In this document: piece after piece, positions 47,618 to 56,109 of the stretch
Numbering within the stretch: position 1 is the first letter of the stretch
How the letters are laid out: every line of letters starts with the position of its first letter
From: SHZI01 sp038214295
GTDB lineage: Bacteria; Pseudomonadota; Gammaproteobacteria; Steroidobacterales; GCA-2729495
Reading direction: 5' to 3'
Assembly: GCA_038214295.1 (NCBI GenBank)
Contig: JBBQSA010000011.1
Location: forward strand, 9,222 to 73,221
DNA: 64,000 bases
The notes under the pieces: generated by a model
Told to the model about the DNA's origin: nothing
Databases searched by the model: none
The model's input: only the letters and a program-made list of their open reading frames with translations
Program-made: the position numbers and the translations under genes

Positions 47618-48568
47618 ATGTCCAATGTGTCCACTCTCAAGCCCTTTGCCAAGGGCGACATCTTCGCCGGCGCGACCGTCCTTAACCGGCCGGAAGACGA
47701 CCATGCGGGCGATGGCCGGATCATCCAGTTCGACAGCAACCTGCAGGAAAAGGGCGTGCTCTGGACCGAGGGCACCACCCACCTGGTTGGCGGCCTGACC
47801 TTCGCCCCGGACGGCACGCTGTGGGCCTTCGACAGCAACAGTTTCCGCGTGCTGCGGGTCAGCCCCGCGGGCAAGCAGCTGCCGAACATCAAGTTCGCGG
47901 ACCGGGCCTTCTCGAACATCAATTTCGCGAAGGACGGCACCATCTACCTCGGCGAGCACCTGGTCGGCAACACGGTGCGGACCCGCCCGGGCACGACGCT
48001 TGGCACCACCTTGCCGAAGCTCCCCGGCACCGACCGCTTCGGCGACGGGCTGCTTTGCCAGTTCACCCAGGACGGCAAGCTGCTGAAGGAATTCCACACA
48101 CCGGTGCACGGCGGCATGCCCGGGTTCCTCGGCCTCACCGGCGCGGCGCTTCGGCCGGATGGCAAGAGCATCCTCTACCTGTCAGAACTGAGTGACAGCA
48201 TCCGCTGCTACGACCTCGTCAACGACAAGCCTCTGCCGAATTTCGTCACCTACGCGCCGGACAGCGGCAACATGGCCATGACGGTCATGTACACGCGGGA
48301 CGGCAAGCTGCTGCACATCCGCGCCAATTTCAAGGCGGGCTTCTTCCTCGAACAACTCAGCGACACGGGCGAAGTGCTCCGCTCCTACCCCCTGCCCGGT
48401 CCGGGCTGGGCGGCGGTGGGCCAGTCAATAGAGACAGACACGGTGCTGCTCGGTAACTTCTTCACCGGCACGGTGACCAAGTTCAGCCTGGCAAGCGGCG
48501 AGATCGGGGCAAAGGCGGAAACCGGCGTGCAGCGCTCCCTGGCCGGCCTGGCCCAGTACCCCGGCTAG
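47618..48568 (+). CDS. beta-propeller protein, SMP-30/gluconolactonase-like
   Basis: A 316-residue protein with repeated blades: GGLTFAPDGTLWAFDSN, INFAKDGTIYLGEHLV, GAALRPDGKSILYLSE and LSDSIRCYDL. Such NHL/SMP-30 folds serve as lactonases or binding proteins; metal ligands for gluconolactonase activity are not clearly seen, so function is open. No signal peptide. The ATG at 47618 has GGAG 8 bp upstream. The gene ends before a perfect inverted repeat that likely acts as terminator. Confidence 0.75.
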   Translation: MSNVSTLKPFAKGDIFAGATVLNRPEDDHAGDGRIIQFDSNLQEKGVLWTEGTTHLVGGLTFAPDGTLWAFDSNSFRVLRVSPAGKQLPNIKFADRAFSNINFAKDGTIYLGEHLVGNTVRTRPGTTLGTTLPKLPGTDRFGDGLLCQFTQDGKLLKEFHTPVHGGMPGFLGLTGAALRPDGKSILYLSELSDSIRCYDLVNDKPLPNFVTYAPDSGNMAMTVMYTRDGKLLHIRANFKAGFFLEQLSDTGEVLRSYPLPGPGWAAVGQSIETDTVLLGNFFTGTVTKFSLASGEIGAKAETGVQRSLAGLAQYPG

Positions 48569-48572
48569 AAGT

Positions 48573-48629
48573 AAAAAAGGGGACATCCCTCATTTGCACG
48601 CCGTGCAAATGAGGGATGTCCCCTTTTTT
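48573..48629. terminator. perfect 28-bp inverted repeat / bidirectional terminator
   Basis: Arms 48573-48600 and 48602-48629 pair perfectly around a single central base. The outer six pairs are A:T, so both strands end in a U-run after a GGGGACAT...ATGTCCCC stem. It lies between the convergent beta-propeller and SDR genes, so it probably terminates both. The AAAAAAGGGGACA... pattern resembles extragenic palindromes associated with REP-type (RAYT) transposases; that link is from memory and untested. Confidence 0.85.
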
Positions 48630-48632
48630 TGT

Positions 48633-49445
48633 TTACCAGGGGAGGACGGTGCCGTCGAAGGTCCAGTAGGTGCCGGTGTTGTCCAGCGTGAGCTGGTCGG
48701 TGATGCGGATCAGGTCGGCGCCGGCCGTGGTAACTGGCCGCAGCATCTTCTTCGGCAGGCTCTTCATCATGTCCGTATCGACCGGACCCGGGTCGATCAG
48801 CGCCACCGCGATGCCCTTGCTCTTCAGCTGGTTAGCGAGGTTCTTCATCACCATGTTCAGCGCCGCCTTGCTGGAGCGGTAGATGTAGAGCGTGCCGGTC
48901 TTCGTGGTACCAATCGAGCCCTGGCTGCTGGAGACGTTGCTGATCTTCTTCTGCTGGCCGGCCAGCAGGTTTGGCAGGAAAGACTCAGCCATCTTCAGCG
49001 GACCCACCACATTGGTGCGGTAGACCACGTCGAATAGTTCCCACTTCATGTTCTTCGCGAACTGCTGGTTCTCGCCACCGCCAGTGACGCCCGCGTTGTT
49101 GAACAGGATGTCGACGGGCTTGCCCTCGTACTTCTTCGCCAGCGCGTCGATGGAGGCCAGCTCCATGACGTCCAGGGATTCCACCACGACCTTGCCGCCA
49201 CTGGCAGCCGCCAGCGCATTCAGTTCGGCGGCCTCGGCCGGCTTGCGCGCGGTGCCGATAACCTGCCAGCCGCGTGCAGCGTACTCGCGGGCCAGCTCGA
49301 GCCCGATCCCCCGGTTGGCGCCGGTCACGAGCACGGTGGGCACGTAAGCGGCCTCGTCAGCCGCGCCAGCAAGCGTCGGCAACCCGCAGGCCAGGGCCAG
49401 CGCACTCATCAGGCCCAGAACGGCCCGGCGGGTAATCGTCGACAT
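48633..49445 (-). CDS. exported short-chain dehydrogenase/reductase
   Basis: A 270-residue SDR with a signal sequence: STITRRAVLGLMSALALACG, with a twin arginine, then AxA-type processing (TLAGAADEA). The mature part has TGANRGIGLELA, NNAG, a serine at SSSQGS and YRSSK (YxxxK). SDRs normally are cytosolic; the twin-arginine N-terminus suggests export already folded with cofactor. It is a paralogue of the next gene upstream (similar SSQGSIG and C-terminal GAxLPW endings). Substrate unknown; lies in a run with the Rieske oxygenase. Confidence 0.9.
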   Translation of the reverse strand: MSTITRRAVLGLMSALALACGLPTLAGAADEAAYVPTVLVTGANRGIGLELAREYAARGWQVIGTARKPAEAAELNALAAASGGKVVVESLDVMELASIDALAKKYEGKPVDILFNNAGVTGGGENQQFAKNMKWELFDVVYRTNVVGPLKMAESFLPNLLAGQQKKISNVSSSQGSIGTTKTGTLYIYRSSKAALNMVMKNLANQLKSKGIAVALIDPGPVDTDMMKSLPKKMLRPVTTAGADLIRITDQLTLDNTGTYWTFDGTVLPW

Positions 49446-49474
49446 GGAAAGTCTCCTCTGGCTGGTGGCGCGGA

Positions 49475-50311
49475 CTACCAGGGCAGGATGGCGCCGCTGG
49501 TGTCCACAAACTGTCCCGTGCGGGACACATCGAAGCGGTCAATTTCACGAACCATGTCGGTCACGGCGTCCGCCACGGGCCGCAGCATGCGCTTAGGCAG
49601 ACCCTTCATGAAGTCCGTGTCGGTCGCCCCGGGCGTGACCAGGCCGATCGTGATGCCGCGACTCTTCAGCTGCAGGGCCAGGTTGGCCATCAGCATGTTC
49701 ACCGCGGCCTTGCTGGCCCGATACCAGTAGAGGCGCGGTGCGTCCACCTTGCCGATGGAGCCCTGGCTGCTGGAGACGGTGATCATCTTCTTCTGGCCGC
49801 TGGCCTGCACGTGCTTCAGAAACGCCTCGCAGACCTTGATCGGTCCGACGGCGTTCACCGCCATGACCTCCTCGAATGCACCGTAGTTGAGGCGGGTGAA
49901 GAGCTGGTTGTCGCCACCGCCGCCGATGCCGGCATTGTTCAGCAGGATATCGATGGGCAGGTCCGCGTACTTCAGCGCCAGGGCGTCCACCCCGGCGTGA
50001 TCCAGGACATCCAGCGTGTCGACGGTGACTGACGGAAACTTGCCGGCGAGCGCCTGGAGTTCGGCCGCGCCCGAAGGGCTGCGGCAGGTAGCGAGCACCC
50101 TGCAGCCGCGGCCGGCATAGCGCCGGGCAAACTCGAGACCGATGCCCCGGTTTGCCCCGGTGATCAGCACAACAGGCGGACCGGCAGGGGCAGTGACGCC
50201 GGCCGCGGGCCCTTCCTCCGCCGAAAGACGCTCGACGAGCGGACCGAGCGCAGCCATAACCGCAGCAGTGCGCAGGAAGTCGCGCCGGTTGCCTGGCAAG
50301 TCACTGGCCAT
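49475..50311 (-). CDS. Tat-exported short-chain dehydrogenase/reductase
   Basis: A 278-residue SDR with an N-terminal NRRDFLRTAAVMAALGPL: a canonical twin-arginine signal (RRDFLR). Then TGANRGIGLEFARRYA, NNAGIGGGGDNQLF, SSSQGSIGKVD and YRASK, so the SDR core is complete. It shares the SSSQGSIG block and the C-terminal GAILPW with the neighbouring downstream gene, from which it is separated by 29 bp: they are tandem paralogues. Twelve bp downstream of the Rieske oxygenase gene. Periplasmic location with a bound nucleotide is inferred from Tat use. Confidence 0.93.
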   Translation of the reverse strand: MASDLPGNRRDFLRTAAVMAALGPLVERLSAEEGPAAGVTAPAGPPVVLITGANRGIGLEFARRYAGRGCRVLATCRSPSGAAELQALAGKFPSVTVDTLDVLDHAGVDALALKYADLPIDILLNNAGIGGGGDNQLFTRLNYGAFEEVMAVNAVGPIKVCEAFLKHVQASGQKKMITVSSSQGSIGKVDAPRLYWYRASKAAVNMLMANLALQLKSRGITIGLVTPGATDTDFMKGLPKRMLRPVADAVTDMVREIDRFDVSRTGQFVDTSGAILPW

Positions 50312-50323
50312 CCAGGGCTCGCG

Positions 50324-51475
50324 CTAGCGGCTGACGGCCTTCAGGTCTCCCTGGGCGTCGGCGTACTTCGCGCCATCCACCAGCGGGATCGGATCCAGCA
50401 CCCAGCCCTTGGTCTGCCGGCGTGCCGGGCTCGGGACAGCGTAGGCAACGCGGCTCGCGTTGCGCTCGACCTCTTCGAGGTCGATCTTCCAGCCCTTCGC
50501 CGCCCACTCCTTCTGCTTGGCCCGGTAGTCGAGGATTACGGAATCCGAGGGGACCATGAACTCCTTGGTGTTCTTGTCCGGCGTGATCGACGGGTGCAGG
50601 TTCTCGATGATCTTGATGTCCTGGTTCGCCACGTACTGGTTGCGCTCGACCACGTAGGCGTCGGACTTCGGCTCCATGGAGAAATTGCGGGCACAGACGA
50701 GATACAGGTGCGTGGTCTTGTCGTCGATGGGCCGCTCGTAGAGATACTGGTGAATGTAGAAGTTCGGACCCGGATGGATGTAGGTCCAGACGTGATTGGT
50801 GCCGTGGTAGCCGGTGCCGGCCTCAAGGGTGCCCTCGCCGGGCCGGTACTTCTTGAGGTCGCCCTGCAGCGGCGGCGCCTGGAAGGTGTGCCAGAAGCCC
50901 TTGCCCCAGATACCACCGTCCTCGATCCGCATGTCGCCGACCTTGTATTCCTCTTCCCGCTCGCCGCTGAAGCCGTGGGTGTCGTGCACGTACTCGTTAT
51001 GGGCGGGATCCACGCCGTTCTCGATGGAGCGCTCGTAGTAACCGTTGATCTGGAAGTGCTGCAGCGTGGTGCGCCAGCCTTCCTGCTCCCATTCCTTGCA
51101 GGCCAGGATCGGCGGGCGCTCGGCCTCGGGGAGGTCGCCCAGGAAGGCAAAGATGACGCCGTAGCGCTCGTCCACCGGGTAGGCATCGATGCGGGTGCGG
51201 CCCGGAACGGTCGCGTTGGCGCCGAGCGACGGGATCTTCTTGCAGTTGCCTTCGCCGTCGAACTGCCAGCCGTGGTAAGGACACTGGATGCAGTCGCCCT
51301 TGATCTTGCCCCCGGCCAGCGACCCGCCCCGGTGGGTGCAGGTGTTCGCCAGGCAGTGGGCCTTGCCCTGGGTGTCCCGGAAGACGACGAAATCCTGGCC
51401 AATTGCCCGCACTTTCAGGGGCGCGTCGGTCAGCTCGGCCGTGGTGGCCATGGGATACCAGAAATTGATGTACAT
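50324..51475 (-). CDS. Rieske non-heme iron oxygenase, catalytic subunit-like
   Basis: A 383-residue protein with a Rieske [2Fe-2S] domain (CTHRG Cys46/His48 and CPYHGW Cys65/His68) and a downstream catalytic domain. The mononuclear iron motif is seen in NGVDPAHNEYVHDTH (two His and an Asp). It would need a separate reductase/ferredoxin, absent from the window. The type (ring-hydroxylating versus demethylating or steroid-like) is unknown. ATG 51475 has AGGA upstream. Twelve bp before the Tat SDR gene, suggesting one operon of Rieske-SDR-SDR. Confidence 0.9.
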   Translation of the reverse strand: MYINFWYPMATTAELTDAPLKVRAIGQDFVVFRDTQGKAHCLANTCTHRGGSLAGGKIKGDCIQCPYHGWQFDGEGNCKKIPSLGANATVPGRTRIDAYPVDERYGVIFAFLGDLPEAERPPILACKEWEQEGWRTTLQHFQINGYYERSIENGVDPAHNEYVHDTHGFSGEREEEYKVGDMRIEDGGIWGKGFWHTFQAPPLQGDLKKYRPGEGTLEAGTGYHGTNHVWTYIHPGPNFYIHQYLYERPIDDKTTHLYLVCARNFSMEPKSDAYVVERNQYVANQDIKIIENLHPSITPDKNTKEFMVPSDSVILDYRAKQKEWAAKGWKIDLEEVERNASRVAYAVPSPARRQTKGWVLDPIPLVDGAKYADAQGDLKAVSR

Positions 51476-51559
51476 GAACGTCCTACCAGGGTGTTACCTG
51501 AGGGGAACTATAGGCCGACGGGCGCCAGCCGCCAAGCGTCGCCGGACCGCAGCGCGGCC

Positions 51560-52747
51560 CTAGCCGCCGATGCCCGCCTCCCGGGACCGCAGGCTGCGGA
51601 CGATCGCGATACCGGGCAACATAAGCAGCGCGGCCGCGTAGAGGGGCGCGTCGCGGCCCAGGCCCGCCACGCCCAGCAAGGCAATCATCCCGGGGCCGAG
51701 CGCCCGCCCAAGCCAGCTCGAGGTGTTGAAGGTACCGAGCACGAGACCCCGCTCCGAGTCACCGGCCTGCTTGGACACCAGGCTGTTCATGGTCGTCATG
51801 TAGAGCGCGCTGCCGGTGGTCGTGAACGTGATGCCGAAGATCATCACCTGCCACAGCGGCGACTGCGCCATCACGAGGAGCCCGAACACGTAGGAGCTGA
51901 GGCCGGCGATGAGCAGGCGTTTCTCCCCGAAGCGCTTCACCAACGGACCCACCAGTACGCCCTGGGTCGTGACGACCAGCAACGCCAGGTAGGTAAACGA
52001 GAGGCCGATCTCCCGCGGCCCCCAGCCGAAGCGGTCGCCGGACCAGAACGGGAAGTTGGTCTCAAAGGCCGCCATCGCCAGGTAGGCCAGGAAACCCACC
52101 AGCAGCAGCTTGCCCAGCACGGGCCGGCGCGTGACTTGCCGGAACGCCGCGAAGAACCCGTCCGACGTGCCCTCCGGCCGGGCCACCGCGCGTTTTTCAG
52201 GCGGCAGGCTCTCCTTCAGCAGGAAGAAGGCACCGATGATGGCCAGCAGGCACACAGAGGCCGCCGCGAGCCCCGGCCAGAGCAACGTTGCCGAGGCAGC
52301 GTCCTTGCCGCCCAGCAGGCCGCCGACCAGCGGCCCCACGATGAAGCCGAGTGACAGCGACGCACCAACCGTCCCCAGGGTTTTTGCCCGCAGCTCGGGC
52401 GGGGAAATGTCCGACGCGTAGGCCATCGCCACGGGGATGTTGCCACCCATGAGCCCCGTCAGCAGGCGACCGAAGGAGAGCACGTAGGGGTCCGGCGCAA
52501 ACGCGCAGATCAGGTGCCCCACCATTCCGCCCGCAATACTGCCGATGAGCAGCGGCCGGCGCCCGTAGCGGTCGCTGTAGCGGCCCCAGAACGGGGTGGC
52601 GATGAACTGCCCGATGGCGTAGAGCCCGAGCACCATCGGCCCCGCCCAGTGGGGCACGCCGAGTTTCTCCGCGACGAAGGGAAAGCCGGGCAGGATCAGG
52701 CCGAAGCCCATGCCGGACAGCAGGATCGTGACCAGTAGAACCGGCAT
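51560..52747 (-). CDS. major facilitator superfamily transporter
   Basis: A 395-residue protein with twelve membrane segments, beginning LLVTILLSGMGFGLILPGFPFV; the DHA1/TetA-type loop GRYSDRYGRRPLLIGS is present between helices 2 and 3. Substrate unknown; could export a product of the neighbouring oxygenase pathway. Its start (52747) is 3 bp from the lipoprotein hydrolase gene's stop on the same strand, and 84 bp separates it from the Rieske gene. Confidence 0.88.
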   Translation of the reverse strand: MPVLLVTILLSGMGFGLILPGFPFVAEKLGVPHWAGPMVLGLYAIGQFIATPFWGRYSDRYGRRPLLIGSIAGGMVGHLICAFAPDPYVLSFGRLLTGLMGGNIPVAMAYASDISPPELRAKTLGTVGASLSLGFIVGPLVGGLLGGKDAASATLLWPGLAAASVCLLAIIGAFFLLKESLPPEKRAVARPEGTSDGFFAAFRQVTRRPVLGKLLLVGFLAYLAMAAFETNFPFWSGDRFGWGPREIGLSFTYLALLVVTTQGVLVGPLVKRFGEKRLLIAGLSSYVFGLLVMAQSPLWQVMIFGITFTTTGSALYMTTMNSLVSKQAGDSERGLVLGTFNTSSWLGRALGPGMIALLGVAGLGRDAPLYAAALLMLPGIAIVRSLRSREAGIGG

Positions 52748-52750
52748 GGA

Positions 52751-53719
52751 TTACTTTCGGCTGAAGCGGGCCCGGCCCCCGGTCCGCGCCGCGATGTCGG
52801 TGCTGGCCAGGAAGCGGCGTGCCGCGGGATCCTGCTTCACGTAGGCATCGAGGAAGGCGAGCGTCAGCGCCGCATCGATCGCCGCGCCCTCCGGGTCGTC
52901 GTCGCCGCCGCGATCAGTGCGGCAGATCAGCCCGCCGAGGTAGTGATCCCCGCGCTCAAGCACGACGCTGTACTTGTCGCCGGGTGGCGCCAGCGTGAAC
53001 GCCGACATCCGCCACTCCCAGGGGTGGATGACCGGCCCGCCGGTGTTACCGACGTCCAGGGTGCCGCCGGTAGCGATGAGCGGCGTCGTGAGTCCTGTGA
53101 AGGCGTCCGGGGCCATCATATCGTCCATCTGGCCCACCCCGCTCATGATCACGGCGCCGCGAATGCGGCTGTCCAGGTACTGCTGGCGGCCGCCGTCCGG
53201 CGTCCGCATCCAGAGCCCGGCCTTCGACAGCGCGATCGCGGCGCCGAAGGAATGCCCGGCTACGGCCAGGCGGTTCGTGTCCAGCTGACCGGCGATACCG
53301 GCCAGGGCCGCGACCTCGTCCAGGCGGCTGAAGATGTCGTTGAGGTCGGCGATGCGGGTCGCCACGAGCCCGCCCATCTGGTCGGGCCGGAGCGGCGTGC
53401 CGTTGTTAGGCGAGTCCGGGTGGTCCGGCAGCACGACCACGTAACCGTGGGCGACCCACTTGTCGGTGATCGCGGCGTACTGCTGCGGGAAGCAGAAGGC
53501 CCCGTGGGAAAACACCACGACCGGGTAGCGGCCCGGTGCCCGGGGGTAGGCAACCCGCAGGGGTATGTCCCGGGCTTGCACCTCATCGCGCAGGACGAGG
53601 CCGTCCGCGTGGCCAATGGCAAAGGGGCCGTCCGCCCCCTTGTAGAGTTCGCGGGCGGCGCAGCCCGCCAGGAGGGGCAGGCCGAGCAACAGGGCCAGGC
53701 ACAGGCTTCGGTTCAGCAC
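52751..53719 (-). CDS. lipoprotein alpha/beta hydrolase (esterase/PAF-acetylhydrolase-like)
   Basis: A 322-residue exported hydrolase. Start is GTG at 53719 with GGAG six bases upstream; the signal ends LLAGC (lipobox). Core: YPVVVFSHGAFCFPQQYAAI, the nucleophile GHSFGA, VIMSGVG, and a later GDHYLGG for the histidine. Resembles dienelactone or platelet-activating-factor acetylhydrolase-type enzymes. The longer frame to 53935 is spurious. On the same strand as the acetyltransferase gene upstream, with a 32-bp gap, and the MFS gene downstream. Confidence 0.87.
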   Translation of the reverse strand: MLNRSLCLALLLGLPLLAGCAARELYKGADGPFAIGHADGLVLRDEVQARDIPLRVAYPRAPGRYPVVVFSHGAFCFPQQYAAITDKWVAHGYVVVLPDHPDSPNNGTPLRPDQMGGLVATRIADLNDIFSRLDEVAALAGIAGQLDTNRLAVAGHSFGAAIALSKAGLWMRTPDGGRQQYLDSRIRGAVIMSGVGQMDDMMAPDAFTGLTTPLIATGGTLDVGNTGGPVIHPWEWRMSAFTLAPPGDKYSVVLERGDHYLGGLICRTDRGGDDDPEGAAIDAALTLAFLDAYVKQDPAARRFLASTDIAARTGGRARFSRK

Positions 53720-53751
53720 GGGATACTCCAGCGAAAGGACTGGCCGTGATG

Positions 53752-54924
53752 CTAACCGATGGCCGCGTCGTGGCCCGGAAGAAGTGCCCCGTCCGACCCA
53801 CGGGTGGATAGGCGGATCGACGCCTGCAGCCGCCGGTTCAGTTCGCCCAGTTGATGCAGGGCCGAAATGAACCAGCTGCGCGCGTTCGGCGCGTAAATGA
53901 TGAGCGACTCGACGCGTTCGGTTGCGTCCGTCCACTCGAGCTTCCAGCGATCCTGCTTTCCCAGGAAGTCGTAGTACCGCACACCCTGGCCCACGAGCTT
54001 CTCCATGAGCAGGGCGCGGAGTACCGCCCCGGGCGAGAGTTCGTGATGCTCCGCGCTGAAGCTGGTCTTCAGACAGTACCCGCTGTCATTGGCGACGAGT
54101 CCAAGATCGTAGGCGATCGGCCGGCCGTCGAGCGACAGTACGGTGATCAGCAGCGCGCCGTGAGAAGCCATGCGTTCCGCCAGCTCCCGATAGAAGCGGA
54201 TTTCCCATGGCCGGTCACCCAGCGACGAGCCTGCGCCCACCTTCCAGCTCACAGTCTCGATACCGGCCATCGCCGCAAAGGCCCGGTCGAGCTCATCCGC
54301 CCGGGTGAAGAAGCTGACCTGCAATTTGCCCGCCTGCTCAAACCTGCGCCGCTTTCGCCTGATGTTGTACCTGAAGTTGGAGGACTTCGAGGCAAGGAAC
54401 TCCGGCCAGCCCCCTTCGATCCGCAATACCGGGATTTCAGCTCCACCAAACCACCGCCGCCGCAGGCCAAGTGACTCGCAGGCCTCCGTCCAAAGCACGT
54501 CGGCAGTCGACCCACGAACGATGCCGTCGATACGCAACGTCGACCAGTCAGCGCTGGCACTCAATTGCCTCAACATCAGCAACGGCGATGAGTCCCCCGG
54601 GCGTGATGCCATACCATGCCGCATGCAAAACACATTACCCAATGGCTCGAGTTCACTGAAGGAGACCCCAAGTAACGTGCGGGACTGGCGCCGCAACGGG
54701 AGCACATGCGTCAGTTTCTGATCGGCATCGAAAACGGCACACGCCTGTATGGTGCCCGGATCGATACCATGGCCGGCGATGATCGACTGGAACCAGTCGG
54801 CCCACTGATCTGGAGGAAGGCGTTGCTCGCGGCACAGCTGCTCCCAGTCACCACGCTTGTTGCGGATGAACTGCTGCCACGCCGATATGTGCAACATCGC
54901 GTTGCCGGGTTCTGCAGGCGTCAT
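53752..54924 (-). CDS. GNAT-fold acetyltransferase (BioF2/FemAB-like)
   Basis: A 390-residue protein with a late GNAT-like domain: ELDRAFAAMAGIETVSWKV, FYRELAERMASHGALLIT, GRPIAYDLGLVANDSGYCLKTSF and LSPGAVLRALLMEKLVGQG, the blocks of the family used in cellulose or exopolysaccharide gene clusters. Substrate unknown. Start is likely ATG 54924 (GGAC box) or 54897; the longer frame is not protein-like. On the same strand as the lipoprotein hydrolase but 32 bp apart. Confidence 0.8.
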   Translation of the reverse strand: MTPAEPGNAMLHISAWQQFIRNKRGDWEQLCREQRLPPDQWADWFQSIIAGHGIDPGTIQACAVFDADQKLTHVLPLRRQSRTLLGVSFSELEPLGNVFCMRHGMASRPGDSSPLLMLRQLSASADWSTLRIDGIVRGSTADVLWTEACESLGLRRRWFGGAEIPVLRIEGGWPEFLASKSSNFRYNIRRKRRRFEQAGKLQVSFFTRADELDRAFAAMAGIETVSWKVGAGSSLGDRPWEIRFYRELAERMASHGALLITVLSLDGRPIAYDLGLVANDSGYCLKTSFSAEHHELSPGAVLRALLMEKLVGQGVRYYDFLGKQDRWKLEWTDATERVESLIIYAPNARSWFISALHQLGELNRRLQASIRLSTRGSDGALLPGHDAAIG

Positions 54925-55073
54925 GCGTCCAATAGCTCGTCTACATTGGGGGCAGGCACGCTGGTTTCGGCCGCTGGCTGAGTCTGCCAGCCCTGCTGCA
55001 CCACCCGCCTTGTCGCAGGTCGCGGTATTGACCCCGGACCCGCCCCTGGTACCCGGGCCACCGGGTTGCCGCA

Positions 55074-55271
55074 ATGAGGATCCTCGCGCTCAGCACCGCG
55101 CTCGCAGTGGCCGGACTAATGGCCTCGGGCGCCCAGGCTGCAGTCACGGTCGACAGCTGGCCGTTGGCCACCCGCGCTGCCGGTGCCCTTTCGGTATTAT
55201 CGGCATTGCCCTCCGGCGCGCAGCAGCTCTGGCACCGCGACCTCGCCAGGGAGGGGCGGCGACTGCAATAA
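55074..55271 (+). CDS. possible short secreted protein or gene remnant
   Basis: A 65-residue frame whose first 22 residues are a good signal peptide (MRILALSTALAVAGLMASGA, cleavage near AQA). The remaining 40 residues look like no known domain, and the frame changes to a hydrophobic-basic run in a neighbouring frame, so it may be a frameshifted remnant of a secreted protein. It lies in the 383-bp gap between the acetyltransferase and the membrane protein genes. Confidence is low. Confidence 0.35.
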   Translation: MRILALSTALAVAGLMASGAQAAVTVDSWPLATRAAGALSVLSALPSGAQQLWHRDLAREGRRLQ

Positions 55272-55307
55272 ACAGAGATTCGTTGGCACAGTGGTGCAGG
55301 AGGAAAG

Positions 55308-56015
55308 ATGTTTTCACTCGCTTACATCGTCATTGCGGTCGTGGACTTCGCGGTGCTGGTCTGGGCGGCGCGCCTGTGCCTGCGCTACCGAACGAACGGC
55401 CTGATCTTTGCGTCGCTCCCGCTGACCTTGCTGTGGTTCGACAATTTCGTGATCGGTATCGGCAGCACGCTCGGTGAAGGCGAGCTGCTGAAGGGCCTGA
55501 ACACCGTGCGCTTCCTGGCACACTACATCGGCTTGCCGATGACATTCATCGCCCTCGGGGCGATGGCCCGCGAGGCCGGCTTCGGCTGGGCGCAGCAGAA
55601 GCTCGTCATGGGGGCGTTTTGCGCCCTGGCCACCGGGTTCATTCTCCATGACCTGTGGCTGTTTTCGCAGGCCACGTTCTACCCCTCGTGCTTCGCCGAC
55701 ACCCTGCGCTACACCACCAGCATCTCCGCCACCACGGCCTGCGGGCCCACGGCTGAAATCGGCGCCGGACGCCCGATACCGCCGATCCCGGCCATCACCC
55801 TGACGAACATGATGATCCTGTTCGGCATCTATCTCTGGTACCGGATTGGCTGGAAGTGGCTGACGCTCGGCTCGATCGGAGCCATGGCCTTCTTTGCTGT
55901 GCCCTACGCCCAGACCGGCGGGATACTCGGCAATGTTGGCGAGCCCATCATCAGCATCGTGATCATTTCAACGGCGGCGCACATCGCGCGGCGGCGTCGC
56001 CAGCCGACCGGCTGA
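55308..56015 (+). CDS. multi-pass membrane protein, unknown
   Basis: A 235-residue integral membrane protein with about seven hydrophobic segments (YIVIAVVDFAVLVWAARL, LIFASLPLTLLWFDNFVIGI, ALATGFILHDLWLFSQATF and others) and a short basic tail (RRRRQP). Family not recognised. The ATG at 55308 has a strong AGGAGGAAAG ribosome-binding site. It precedes the Tat amidohydrolase by 94 bp on the same strand. Confidence 0.8.
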   Translation: MFSLAYIVIAVVDFAVLVWAARLCLRYRTNGLIFASLPLTLLWFDNFVIGIGSTLGEGELLKGLNTVRFLAHYIGLPMTFIALGAMAREAGFGWAQQKLVMGAFCALATGFILHDLWLFSQATFYPSCFADTLRYTTSISATTACGPTAEIGAGRPIPPIPAITLTNMMILFGIYLWYRIGWKWLTLGSIGAMAFFAVPYAQTGGILGNVGEPIISIVIISTAAHIARRRRQPTG

Positions 56016-56109
56016 CGCCTGGTGAGCCCATTGAACGCCGGGGATGCGGCCCCCGGGAGGATGCGCTAAGGTCATCCATCAACTGATCGGCCAACCTGGA
56101 GATCCACTC

